DNA from: Paenibacillus sp. PL2-23
GTDB lineage: Bacteria; Bacillota; Bacilli; Paenibacillales; Paenibacillaceae
Assembly: GCF_040834005.1 (NCBI RefSeq)
Contig: NZ_CP162129.1
Coordinates: 5,047,501 to 5,111,500, forward strand
DNA length: 64,000 nt
Direction of reading: 5' to 3'
The notes under the pieces are model-generated. The model was not told where the DNA came from. It saw nothing but the letters and a program-made list of their open reading frames with translations, and did not search any database. Positions 1-7,359 of this stretch are shown here, piece by piece (positions within the stretch are counted from its first letter, which is position 1; the number at the start of each line of letters is the position of its first letter). The translations under genes were made by a program, and so were the position numbers.

Positions 1-2
1 AT

Positions 3-194
3 CGCGTCGTCACGCGAACCCACCCTGGCGACATCATCCTCATGCATGCATCAGACACAGTCACGCAAACGCACGAAGCGCTGCCATCCATTATCGATCA
101 GCTCAGAAGCGCGGGCTACGAGTTTGTCAGTGTGACACAGCTCATTTCTGGGACCGAAACGGAAGGCAGCGCTGTTCAAGACAAGCAGCCGTAA
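3..194 (+). CDS. pdaB: Polysaccharide deacetylase, PdaB-like, C-terminal end (partial)
   Basis: The reading frame is open from the window edge and ends at a TAA at 192-194, giving about 63 residues. The visible part contains THPGDIILMHASD followed by a helix and a YEFVSVTQLI strand, which is the usual C-terminal end of NodB-fold polysaccharide deacetylases. The family removes acetyl groups from glycans; PdaB acts in spore cortex maturation. The identity rests mainly on context: in Bacillus subtilis pdaB is next to kbaA, gerD, salA and cwlD, as here. The catalytic part lies outside the window, so the activity cannot be judged. Confidence 0.7.
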   Translation, partial: RVVTRTHPGDIILMHASDTVTQTHEALPSIIDQLRSAGYEFVSVTQLISGTETEGSAVQDKQP

Positions 195-198
195 CTCA

Positions 199-822
199 TT
201 ATCCGGCCGATTTCGCGGGCATAGCCGCGGAGTCGGCCGATTCTTTTTTGACCAGACGGTGCATCATCATATTCTGGTACGCATTGCAGATGAACAGTGG
301 GAACATCATAAAGACGATCGCGGGTATATTGGTCTCCCCTTGCAGCGCCGGCCATGCCTCAACAAAGGTGACAACAAACAGAAGGAACATTGTCGGGATG
401 AAGGCGCTTTGGTTCGTCTGCTTCACCTTCAGCCAGGCCATCAAAAGCGAAGCAAGCAGCACGACAAGCGGCAGCGTCCAGAAAAACCAATTGTTTGTGC
501 GGTCTTCATACAGCACATAACCGAGGCCAAACACCGCGAATACGGTTGTGTACGCCTGAAGGGCGTTCCACAGGTATTTTTTGCGAAATACGCTAAGCGC
601 GATATAGTTTAAGGTCAAATAAGCGAAGAAGCCCATTTGGCTGAACGCTCCGATCATCAAACCCGAGAGACCCATCATAAGCGCGTTGAAGCCTGTCACA
701 TCCATGCCAAGAAAGCCAAAGTCCTGGTCCGTGAGCAGCATAATGGAGCCGCACACCACACATACCAAAGCTCCCACTGCCATGGTGCTCCAGAATAAAA
801 AGAACCATTTTCGTAAATTCAC
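199..822 (-). CDS. kbaA: KinB-signalling pathway activation protein KbaA
   Basis: 207 residues, close to the roughly 200 of KbaA, and almost entirely hydrophobic. About six membrane segments are visible (near residues 8-30, 45-75, 84-103, 113-130, 140-160 and 165-182). In Bacillus subtilis KbaA is a membrane protein needed for KinB kinase to start the sporulation phosphorelay; the biochemical mechanism is not established. The assignment rests on length, topology and position between pdaB and gerD, which matches the known order. It is divergent from gerD. Its last codons double as the terminator of the convergent neighbour. An SD-like AGGAGG precedes the ATG. Confidence 0.82.
   Translation of the reverse strand: MNLRKWFFLFWSTMAVGALVCVVCGSIMLLTDQDFGFLGMDVTGFNALMMGLSGLMIGAFSQMGFFAYLTLNYIALSVFRKKYLWNALQAYTTVFAVFGLGYVLYEDRTNNWFFWTLPLVVLLASLLMAWLKVKQTNQSAFIPTMFLLFVVTFVEAWPALQGETNIPAIVFMMFPLFICNAYQNMMMHRLVKKESADSAAMPAKSAG
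204..249 (+). terminator. Intrinsic terminator of the pdaB-like gene, inside kbaA 3' end
   Basis: Arms CGGCCGA (204-210) and TCGGCCG (233-239) enclose a second short pairing CGCGG/CCGCG, and a run of T follows at 241-249. On the plus strand this is a good rho-independent terminator just after the pdaB-like stop. It lies wholly within the last codons of the convergent kbaA gene. Confidence 0.7.
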
Positions 823-868
823 GCGATACTTCCTCCTACAAGGTAATTCCCTTTATTTTACCACGATC

Positions 869-898
869 ACATGAAAAAGCTAATGCCGGTCCATGATA
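869..898 (+). promoter_or_regulatory. Possible sigma-G promoter of gerD
   Basis: ACATG at 869-873 and CATGATA at 892-898 are 18 bp apart and fit the forespore sigma-G pattern (gHATR, 18 bp, CATnnTA) with one mismatch. This lies about 100 bp before the gerD start. gerD of Bacillus subtilis is known to be sigma-G dependent. The motif is short and could be chance. Confidence 0.35.
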
Positions 899-996
899 AA
901 ACGGTGAACAATGCACATAATAAGATCGATCTCAGCCGCATCTCTACAAGAGGAGACCCAGCATTCAGCATTGACATAGAAGGGAGCAAGCAGGAC

Positions 997-1698
997 ATGC
1001 GCATTCGTTGGTCTTTATCGGCGTCTCTTATGGCGATCGCGTTATTATTGACAAGCTGCGGCGCTGGTTCGTCCGGCGGCAATTCGCAGCAGATGAGCTA
1101 CAAGGACTTGAAATCGATGGTCATCGATATTCTGAAGACCGAAGACGCCCAGAAGGCGCTTCAGGAGTCGGCGGAACAGCTGTCCGGCTATACGGCGCAA
1201 TCCTCCAAGCTGCTTTCCGTGCAGGATCAGGAGGAAGTGCGATTGGCCGTCAAGGATGTAATCAGCGCGCCTGATTACGATAAGGTCATCAAGAAGCTGA
1301 TGACCGACACCCGATTCGCCGGAGAGTTCGCCAAAGCAGTGAACAAGGAAAACAAAACGATTCATAAGGAATTAATCAAAGACCCCGCTTATCAGCAAGA
1401 GCTGATCAAAACGATGAAAAATCCGGAGATGGAAAAGCTCATTCTGGAGGTGCTGAAGAGCGCCCAATACCGGAAAGAAGTTATGTCCCTGATGCAGGAA
1501 TCCATGCAGAATCCGCTCTTCCGTCTCGAAGTGCTGGAGCTCATGAAAACGGCCGTCCAGGAAGAGCTTCAGCCGAAGCCGGACGAGAAGGTGCAGAAGC
1601 AAGAGGAAGAAGGACAGCAGCAAGAGGAGCAGGGCCAGGAGGAAGAGCAGCAGGGCATGGAAGAGGAAGAGCAGGCTCAGGAGGAAGAGCAGCAGTAA
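997..1698 (+). CDS. gerD: Spore germination lipoprotein GerD
   Basis: 233 residues from the ATG at 997, preceded by AAGGGAG with a 10-base spacing. The longer in-frame start at 871 lacks a lipoprotein signal at its N-terminus. The signal peptide ends in the lipobox LTSC (Cys21), so the protein should be acylated and anchored in the spore inner membrane. A helical core with repeated Leu/Met-Lys heptads follows, as in GerD, the scaffold that clusters GerA-type nutrient receptors. The last 45 or so residues are almost only Glu and Gln with short repeats (QEEE, EEQQ), a low-complexity tail whose length is likely variable. Position next to kbaA supports the call. Confidence 0.88.
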   Translation: MRIRWSLSASLMAIALLLTSCGAGSSGGNSQQMSYKDLKSMVIDILKTEDAQKALQESAEQLSGYTAQSSKLLSVQDQEEVRLAVKDVISAPDYDKVIKKLMTDTRFAGEFAKAVNKENKTIHKELIKDPAYQQELIKTMKNPEMEKLILEVLKSAQYRKEVMSLMQESMQNPLFRLEVLELMKTAVQEELQPKPDEKVQKQEEEGQQQEEQGQEEEQQGMEEEEQAQEEEQQ

Positions 1699-1784
1699 CA
1701 TGCGTCAAGATAGCGGCGGTAAAATGCGTCAAGACAGACAGCGGTGCGTTGCTTAAGGAAGAACAGCAGTAACATGCGTCAAGT
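1689..1784 (+). repeat. Short direct repeats after gerD (partial duplication of the gene end)
   Basis: The stretch covering the gerD stop, AGCAGTAACATGCGTCAAG, recurs about 74 bp downstream, and its ATGCGTCAAG part also occurs once in between (starts at 1700, 1724 and 1774). The spacing is uneven. The copy at about 1762 is again preceded by GAAGAACAGCAG, resembling the Glu/Gln tail codons. This looks like slippage-driven duplication of the gerD 3' end. Confidence 0.6.
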
Positions 1785-1830
1785 AAGCAGCGTCAGCTGC
1801 AGGAGCGCTCATGCGGCATCCCCGGCATGA

Positions 1831-1876
1831 GAAGAAGCCCGAGCGGCAGGCATTATGCCTGAGGCTCGGGCTTCTT
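1831..1876. terminator. Hairpin terminator between convergent gerD and salA
   Basis: Arms of 13 bp (AAGAAGCCCGAGC and GCTCGGGCTTCTT) enclose a 19-base loop that itself pairs (GGCAT/ATGCC). It lies between two convergent genes and could serve both directions. U-tracts are weak, CTTCTTGCTG on the plus strand. Confidence 0.65.
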
Positions 1877-1897
1877 GCTGCCCTTGTGAACGGCCGC

Positions 1898-3013
1898 TTA
1901 CGGTTCGCAGCGACGAATGACGTTGTCCGCCAGCTCCAGATAGAGACGGCCAGTCTCGCTATCCGCTTTGTACACAGATGGTGAGAAATCCGGCTCGGAC
2001 ACATGGTTGTCCGGCGCGCCAAGAGGAATCTGTGCCAGCAGATCGCAGTGCAGCGTCTCTGCCAGCTTGCCGCCGCCCCCTCTGCCGAATACGTATTCCT
2101 TGTCGCCCGACTTGGACACGTAGTAGGACATATTCTCGACAACGCCGATAATTTCGTGCTCCGTCTTGATCGCCATGGCGCCTGCGCGGGCTGCTACGAA
2201 TGCCGCTGTCGCATGAGGCGTCGTGACGATAATCTCTTTGCTCTGCGGGATGATTTGGTGAATGTCCAGCGCGACATCCCCTGTTCCTGGAGGCAAGTCC
2301 AGCAGCATATAGTCCAGCTCGCCCCACTCGATCTCCTGGAAGAAGTTGCGCAGCATCTTGCCGAGCATAGGCCCGCGCCAAACGATGGGGCTGTTGTCCT
2401 CCACGAAGAAGCCCATGGAGATCACCTTCACGCCGAAGCGCTCGATGGGAATAACCCGATCGTCCACGACGACGGGGCGCTCCTCGATGCCCATCATATC
2501 GGGCACGCTGAAGCCATAGATATCCGCGTCGATGATGCCGACGCGTTTGCCCTGACGGGCCAGGGCGACCGCCAGATTGACGGTCACCGTAGACTTGCCG
2601 ACGCCGCCCTTGCCGCTCGCGACGGCGATGAACTGCGTTCCGCTGCCCGCATCCAGCAGCGGGCTGGCCAGATCGGCCCCGTGCCCCTGTACGGGGCCGC
2701 CGGCCTGTCTGGCACCGGCGCTGCCGCCCGGTGCCGCCTGCGCTGCCGCGGGCGCCTGCTGCGCCCCGCCCGCGGCGGCTGGCGCCGCCTCGTCCCGAAA
2801 CCGGCAATGCACGGTTTCGGCGCCGAGCGGCGCCAGGGCCTCGCGAAGCGAGGCCTCGAGCGCGGGCTGCTGCGCCGCGCTCGCTCCCAGAACCGTCAGC
2901 GATACTTGACGGTTCCGGACCATGACGTCGCGGAAGGCGATGCCCGCCGCGACATATCCTGAGGAGGCCATCGCAGATTCGATGGCCTCGATTGCTTGCT
3001 CACGTGTGATCAT
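1898..3013 (-). CDS. salA: Mrp/SalA-type P-loop ATPase (iron-sulfur carrier family)
   Basis: 371 residues from the ATG at 3013, which has AAGGTGG 11 bases upstream; an earlier ATG at 3034 has no ribosome site. The N-terminal 80 residues form a MIP18/DUF59-like domain. A 45-residue linker very rich in Ala, Gly and Pro follows, and then the ParA/Mrp ATPase domain with the deviant Walker A GKGGVGKST, a switch region DADIYG and DLPPGTGD. Mrp proteins carry Fe-S clusters; in Bacillus subtilis SalA (YbaL) is known as a regulator of scoC. Position between gerD and cwlD matches salA. The C-terminal CxxC motif typical of Fe-S Mrp proteins is not visible. Confidence 0.85.
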   Translation of the reverse strand: MITREQAIEAIESAMASSGYVAAGIAFRDVMVRNRQVSLTVLGASAAQQPALEASLREALAPLGAETVHCRFRDEAAPAAAGGAQQAPAAAQAAPGGSAGARQAGGPVQGHGADLASPLLDAGSGTQFIAVASGKGGVGKSTVTVNLAVALARQGKRVGIIDADIYGFSVPDMMGIEERPVVVDDRVIPIERFGVKVISMGFFVEDNSPIVWRGPMLGKMLRNFFQEIEWGELDYMLLDLPPGTGDVALDIHQIIPQSKEIIVTTPHATAAFVAARAGAMAIKTEHEIIGVVENMSYYVSKSGDKEYVFGRGGGGKLAETLHCDLLAQIPLGAPDNHVSEPDFSPSVYKADSETGRLYLELADNVIRRCEP

Positions 3014-3116
3014 ATGTAAGGGTCCCACCTTCATGGAATGAGAATAGCTCTAGCTCGCCATCTATTATAACACAGCATCGCGGAAAGTCATGAATTCGCG
3101 CTGATTCCGCGTTCCT

Positions 3117-3908
3117 CTACTTTACGTTGCCGTTCTGCAGGTCGATTTCCCGCTGCGCGCCGCCGCTCATCTGCTCTCCGGACGTGTACCGCAGTATGCC
3201 TTGATAGATCGATGCCGCCACCTTGCGCTGATAGTCGGAATCCGCAAGCCGCTGCGCTTCGCCCGGATTGGACAGGAAGCCCACCTCAACCAAAGCGGTT
3301 GGAATGTCTTTAATCGCTTTGATCAGATACACATCCCCCACCTTGGAGGCTATCCGCGTCGTATTCTCCAGATTGCGTTTGATCTCATCCTGAATAAACG
3401 CCGCCAGCATTCCGTTATCGGGATGATTGCCGGGATGGAAGAAGGTCTGCGCTCCCGACCATTGCTGCTGCGGGATGCTGTTCATATGAATGCTTACCAC
3501 GATGGAGGCTCCGCTCTCGTTAATCAGCGTTGCTCTGCGCTTCAAATCCTCCGTCTTCCGCTTGCTGTACGCGTTAGCGTCACCGCTGGCCAGATCGTAG
3601 TCGCCTTCTCTTGTCATCACCACAATGGCCCCTGCCTGCTGCAGATAATCCCGTAAATACAGGGCAATCGCCAAGTTAAGATCCTTTTCAATCACACCGC
3701 TTCTGCTCACCGCTCCGCCATCCGCTCCCCCATGCCCCGCATCGATCACAATCGTCTTCCCCGTCAGCGGAAGCGTCCAATAGGACCATGTCCCGTTCGT
3801 CGGCAAGCTCTGGCGAAGCAAGTATCCGGTCAGCAAGATAACCAGCACCGCAAGCGCGATGCGCAGCGCTCCCTTCAGCGTAAGCCACACGACAAAATGT
3901 CGTTTCAT
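3117..3908 (-). CDS. cwlD: N-acetylmuramoyl-L-alanine amidase CwlD (spore cortex)
   Basis: Amidase_3 family enzyme that cleaves the stem peptide from muramic acid so that muramic delta-lactam can form in spore cortex, a requirement for germination. Visible: a basic N-terminus, one membrane anchor, VIDAGHGGADGG (zinc His), SIHMNS (zinc His) and VEVGFLSN (catalytic Glu). I took the ATG at 3908 (263 residues). In-frame GTG at 3929 and TTG at 3920 are alternatives; GAGGTGG is 5 bases before the TTG but 15 before the ATG, so the start is uncertain. The upstream terminator stem runs into this region. Confidence 0.88.
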   Translation of the reverse strand: MKRHFVVWLTLKGALRIALAVLVILLTGYLLRQSLPTNGTWSYWTLPLTGKTIVIDAGHGGADGGAVSRSGVIEKDLNLAIALYLRDYLQQAGAIVVMTREGDYDLASGDANAYSKRKTEDLKRRATLINESGASIVVSIHMNSIPQQQWSGAQTFFHPGNHPDNGMLAAFIQDEIKRNLENTTRIASKVGDVYLIKAIKDIPTALVEVGFLSNPGEAQRLADSDYQRKVAASIYQGILRYTSGEQMSGGAQREIDLQNGNVK

Positions 3909-3916
3909 TCGCCGAA

Positions 3917-4026
3917 TCAAAAAAACCACCTCGTCTCCCCTGTCATTGAATGTTCAACCCGCTGCAGATCTATCCATTGGGATAAGCCCTGCGCGCACAC
4001 ATTCAAATATATGGGACGAGGTGGTT
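3917..4026 (-). terminator. Long-stem terminator of sat, abutting cwlD start
   Basis: On the minus strand the arm AACCACCTCGTC (4026-4015) pairs perfectly with GACGAGGTGGTT (3935-3924), and a T-run follows immediately. The 79-base loop contains a further inverted pair (TTGAATG/CATTCAA). It ends the cysH-sat transcript at the edge of the cwlD coding region. Confidence 0.65.
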
Positions 4027-4048
4027 AATTATGAGCCCTTGCTTGAAG

Positions 4049-5215
4049 TTAGCCTACCGGCTGCTCCGTCATGCCTTCAATCAGAATCTTCGCAACCTCC
4101 GGACGCGAGAACTCTGGCGGCGGGCATACGCCGTCACGCAGCATCGCGCGAACCTTCGTGCCGGACAACGTCAGATGTGCCGACTTATCATGCGGACATG
4201 TCTTGGTTGTGGCCATATTGCCGCAGATCGTGCAGTAGAAGCTATGCTCGAAGTAGAGCGGCGTAATGCCCAGATCCTCAGTCGGAATCGTCTTCAGCAG
4301 CTCTTGCGCTTCGTACGTTCCGTAGTAGTCGCCTACGCCGGCATGGTCACGGCCCACAATGAAATGCGAGCAGCCATAGTTCTTGCGGACAAGCGCGTGG
4401 AAGATCGCCTCGCGTGGTCCTGCGTAGCGCATAGCGGCTGGGAATACGCCCAAGAATACGCGATCCGCCGGGTAGTAGTTCTCCAGCAGAGCCAGATAGC
4501 TCTTCATGCGTACGTTCGCTGGCACATCATCGGACTTGGTCTCGCCTACGAGCGGGTTCAGGAACAGCGCATCAACAATTTCCATAGCTGTCTTCTGGAT
4601 GTACTCGTGCGCGCGGTGAACCGGATTACGCGTCTGGAAGCCAACAACCGTCTTCCAACCTTTTTCGGCAAAGATACGGCGAGTTTCCGAAGGGTCGAAA
4701 TAAAACTCCTGGAACTTCTCCGGCTGTGGACGGTTAAGCACCGTAATGGAACCGCCAACGTAGGTTGAAGGGCGCTCCAGCAGCTTCTGTACGCCCGGAT
4801 GCTCCAGATCGTCGGTCTTGAAGATGTTGACGGCTTCGACCTTCTGATCCACGGAGTAGATGCTCTCTACGTTGATTACGCCATAGGTTACGCCATCTTC
4901 GCCGATCAGAGCGGCTTTGTGTCCGACCTTCAATTCCTTCGCTTTCGTCTCGTCGACGGCAAGCGTAATGGGAATGCTCCATACCAATCCATTCGCGAGG
5001 CGCATGTTGTGAACAACCGACTGGTAATCCTCTTCATTCAGGAAGCCGGTCAGCGGCGAGAAGGCGCCAACGCCGATCAAGTCCAGATCGGAGATTGTCC
5101 ATGCGTTAATCGTGATGGAAGATAGGGCTTGCGCTTCCTTCAGAAGCGCCTCGCGTTCTTCGCCTGCGGCGATCCGGTTAACCAGGTCGCCGCCATGAGG
5201 TTGAATTTGACTCAT
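4049..5215 (-). CDS. sat: Sulfate adenylyltransferase (ATP sulfurylase)
   Basis: 388 residues, normal for single-chain ATP sulfurylase. It converts ATP and sulfate to adenylyl sulfate and pyrophosphate, the first step of sulfate assimilation. Visible: the nucleotide-binding motif QTRNPVHRAHEY (QxRN and HxxH), GRDHAGVGDYYGTYEAQ, and a cysteine cluster CTICG/TKTCPHDKSAH typical of the zinc-containing bacterial and archaeal form. It lies 59 bp downstream of cysH on the same strand, ends at a strong terminator, and is probably cotranscribed with cysH. Confidence 0.95.
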   Translation of the reverse strand: MSQIQPHGGDLVNRIAAGEEREALLKEAQALSSITINAWTISDLDLIGVGAFSPLTGFLNEEDYQSVVHNMRLANGLVWSIPITLAVDETKAKELKVGHKAALIGEDGVTYGVINVESIYSVDQKVEAVNIFKTDDLEHPGVQKLLERPSTYVGGSITVLNRPQPEKFQEFYFDPSETRRIFAEKGWKTVVGFQTRNPVHRAHEYIQKTAMEIVDALFLNPLVGETKSDDVPANVRMKSYLALLENYYPADRVFLGVFPAAMRYAGPREAIFHALVRKNYGCSHFIVGRDHAGVGDYYGTYEAQELLKTIPTEDLGITPLYFEHSFYCTICGNMATTKTCPHDKSAHLTLSGTKVRAMLRDGVCPPPEFSRPEVAKILIEGMTEQPVG

Positions 5216-5274
5216 TATCGTTGAAAGCCTCCTAATATTTGCAAAGCAGCAAAGTATTTGTTCAATGATTGGGC

Positions 5275-5970
5275 TTACTTATGCAGACCGCATTCCGTCT
5301 TCTCTTGGCCCGACCAGCGTCCCGCACGCGGGTCTTCGCCCGGCATAACCTGGCGTGTGCAATATTCGCAGCCGATCGACGGATAATGATTGTCATGCAG
5401 CGGATTGTATACGACGTTGTTCTCGCGGATGTAGTTCCATACATCTTCACTCGTCCAGCTTGCGATAGGATTGAACTTCACAAGACCGAATTTCACGTCA
5501 TACTCAATTTTCTTTGCGTTGGCGCGAGTTGGCGCCTGATCACGGCGAATGCCTGTAATCCAAGCGTCGTATTGCGACAGGATCTTCGTCAGCGGCTGCA
5601 CCTTGCGGATATCGCAGCATTTGTTCGCGTCGGATTTCCACAGCTGGTCGCCGAATTGCGCCGCTTGCTCCTCAGGCGTAATCTCCGGCTTCACTTCCAC
5701 GAACGGAATGCCAGGGTAACGCTCCGCCATACGGTCACGCGTCTCATACGTTTCCTTGAAGTGGAAATCGGTATCCAGATAGAAGATATCTGTCTTCGGA
5801 CTTACCTTCTGCAGCATGTCTACAAGAACAACGTCCTCCGCGCCAAAGCTGCACGCAAAAGTAATGTTAGGGAATGTTTCGACTGCGAAACGAATAATCT
5901 CTTCCGGCGTAGCGTTCTCCAGCTCGACGGCTTGCTTCGCGATAAGAGCTTCTTTCTCAAACAAATTCAT
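5275..5970 (-). CDS. cysH: Adenylyl-sulfate / phosphoadenylyl-sulfate reductase CysH
   Basis: 231 residues. It reduces activated sulfate to sulfite using thioredoxin. The PAPS-reductase fold is evident from SFGAEDVVLVDM and FYLDTDFHF. The paired cysteines NKCCDIRK and GCEYCTRQV are the [4Fe-4S] ligands of the APS-type reductases, and the C-terminal ECGLH carries the catalytic cysteine. The Fe-S cysteines suggest APS as a substrate, although Bacillus-type enzymes can use both. It is first gene of the pair with sat, with its own promoter at 6019-6047. No APS kinase gene is seen next to it, consistent with APS use. Confidence 0.92.
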   Translation of the reverse strand: MNLFEKEALIAKQAVELENATPEEIIRFAVETFPNITFACSFGAEDVVLVDMLQKVSPKTDIFYLDTDFHFKETYETRDRMAERYPGIPFVEVKPEITPEEQAAQFGDQLWKSDANKCCDIRKVQPLTKILSQYDAWITGIRRDQAPTRANAKKIEYDVKFGLVKFNPIASWTSEDVWNYIRENNVVYNPLHDNHYPSIGCEYCTRQVMPGEDPRAGRWSGQEKTECGLHK

Positions 5971-5986
5971 GCGTATAACCTCCGAT

Positions 5987-6011
5987 ATTAATTCCTAGTA
6001 AATTAGTCTGT
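5987..6011 (-). promoter_or_regulatory. Possible CymR-type operator in the cysH leader
   Basis: On the minus strand the sequence ending TTTACTAGGAATTAAT shares the GGAATT core and some upstream positions of the CymR (cysteine metabolism repressor) site described in Bacillus subtilis, but with several mismatches. It covers roughly the first 25 transcribed bases, a position where a repressor would block elongation or initiation. Confidence 0.3.
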
Positions 6012-6018
6012 ATTACAA

Positions 6019-6047
6019 ATTATACGCCTTTGACGCGTTGAGTTCAA
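6019..6047 (-). promoter_or_regulatory. Sigma-A promoter of cysH-sat
   Basis: On the minus strand: -35 TTGAAC (6047-6042), 17-bp spacer, -10 TATAAT (6024-6019). The predicted start is near 6012, about 40 bases before the cysH ATG, which has CGGAGG upstream. Confidence 0.75.
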
Positions 6048-6108
6048 TGATAAGTTTTCACCATATTAAATGAGCCAAGGCATGGGCACGTTCCTATATT
6101 CCACCCAC

Positions 6109-6142
6109 AAAAAAAAACGCCTGCTCTGTAATAGAGCAGACG
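6109..6142 (-). terminator. Intrinsic terminator of rplM-rpsI
   Basis: On the minus strand CGTCTGCTCT, a short loop ATTAC, then AGAGCAGGCG and a run of T. It lies 12 bp after the rpsI stop. Confidence 0.85.
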
Positions 6143-6153
6143 TTCCGCTTGTA

Positions 6154-6546
6154 TTAACGTTTCGAGAACTGTGGAGCGCGACGAGCGGCTTTGAGCCCGT
6201 ATTTCTTACGCTCTTTCATACGTGGGTCACGAGTCAGGAAGCCTGCACGCTTAAGAGCCGGACGGAACTCAGGGTCTGCTTTGAGCAGAGCGCGGGAGAT
6301 GCCGTGGCGGATTGCGCCAGCTTGACCGGACATGCCGCCGCCGTTAGCGATAACCAGCACATCGTATTTCGACAATGTATCAGTCAGGTTCAGCGGTTGC
6401 TTAACGATCAGCTTGAGTGTTTCCAGACCGAAATATTCGTTCAGATCGCGTTTATTAACAATGATTCGTCCTTCACCCGGCACAAGACGTACACGTGCAA
6501 CAGAGTGTTTACGACGACCGGTTCCATAGTATTGCACTTGAGCCAT
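6154..6546 (-). CDS. rpsI: 30S ribosomal protein S9 (uS9)
   Basis: 130 residues, the usual length. It starts MAQVQYYGTGRRK and ends in the basic tail ARRAPQFSKR, which reaches the P-site tRNA anticodon loop in the small subunit. It follows rplM by 20 bp as the second gene of the conserved rplM-rpsI operon, which ends at the adjacent terminator. Confidence 0.97.
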   Translation of the reverse strand: MAQVQYYGTGRRKHSVARVRLVPGEGRIIVNKRDLNEYFGLETLKLIVKQPLNLTDTLSKYDVLVIANGGGMSGQAGAIRHGISRALLKADPEFRPALKRAGFLTRDPRMKERKKYGLKAARRAPQFSKR

Positions 6547-6566
6547 GAAACTTGTCCTCCTCTTTA

Positions 6567-7004
6567 TTACCCGCGAAGCTCGTAGACTTCAGGGTTTTGG
6601 GCTTGATGTGGATGTTCCGCACCTGCGTAAACTTTCAATTTAAGCTTCATCTTGTTGCCAAGACGGTTCTTCGGCAGCATGCCATGAACCGCGAACTCAA
6701 TCACGCGCTCTGGCTTGTTCTTCAGCATCTCACCAGCAGGAGTAACCTTCAGGCCGCCTGGGTGCATGGAGTGACGGTAGTACTTCTTGTCAGCCAATTT
6801 GTTGCCTGTCAAAACAATCTTCTCTGCATTGATGACGATAACGAAATCGCCTGTGTCAACGTGTGGCGTAAATTGCGGTTTGTGTTTGCCGCGAATCAGG
6901 CTTGCAGCTTCACTGGCAAGACGACCGAGCGTTTTGCCTTCCGCATCGATGACGAACCATTTACGCTCAACTTCATTTGGCTTAGCCATATAGGTGGTAC
7001 GCAT
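6567..7004 (-). CDS. rplM: 50S ribosomal protein L13 (uL13)
   Basis: 145 residues, normal for L13, an early assembly protein of the large subunit. It starts MRTTYMAKPNEVERKWFVIDA and contains the family signature MLPKNRLGNKMKLKLKVYAG near the C-terminus. First gene of the rplM-rpsI operon, with its own promoter and a structured leader upstream. Confidence 0.97.
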   Translation of the reverse strand: MRTTYMAKPNEVERKWFVIDAEGKTLGRLASEAASLIRGKHKPQFTPHVDTGDFVIVINAEKIVLTGNKLADKKYYRHSMHPGGLKVTPAGEMLKNKPERVIEFAVHGMLPKNRLGNKMKLKLKVYAGAEHPHQAQNPEVYELRG

Positions 7005-7078
7005 GGATGATCCTCCTTAATTCTGTTACATTCATCGTTTTATAACAACGTTTCCGTTGGTTTGTTATACATAGTTGG

Positions 7079-7140
7079 AACTTGCGTTTGCGGCCATTCT
7101 TAGTCGGGGCTGTGGGAGAGCCACTAAGAAAGCACAAGTT
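7079..7140 (-). promoter_or_regulatory. Structured mRNA leader upstream of rplM (L13-leader candidate)
   Basis: In the minus-strand RNA, AACTTG (7140-7135) pairs with CAAGTT (7084-7079), enclosing an 8-bp helix TTCTTAGT/ACTAAGAA (7130-7123 with 7104-7097) capped by a GGC/GCC pairing. It sits directly after the predicted transcription start of the operon. Autoregulatory L13 leaders are known in Firmicutes; membership in that family is inferred from position and structure only. Confidence 0.5.
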
Positions 7141-7142
7141 AT

Positions 7143-7171
7143 ATTCTACTACAAAGAACAGTGAATCGCAA
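7143..7171 (-). promoter_or_regulatory. Sigma-A promoter of rplM-rpsI
   Basis: On the minus strand: -35 TTGCGA (7171-7166), 17-bp spacer, -10 TAGAAT (7148-7143). The start would be near 7136, giving a leader of about 130 bases. Between here and the plus-strand gene at 7360 I see no other gene. Confidence 0.65.
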
Positions 7172-7359
7172 GCGTTAATTGAATTCAATATGCGAAGTTT
7201 TTATACATGACCAACTGGACTTAAGTCTGAGCCCTTAATCCATCACAGGACGGTATTCGCTCTCTTCGCCATACTGGTACAATATAGCTATTCAAACAGC
7301 AGTGCGATACCCTTGACCGACAAATCGGGGCGCTGCAAGCAAAAAGGAGAGAGGCTTTC

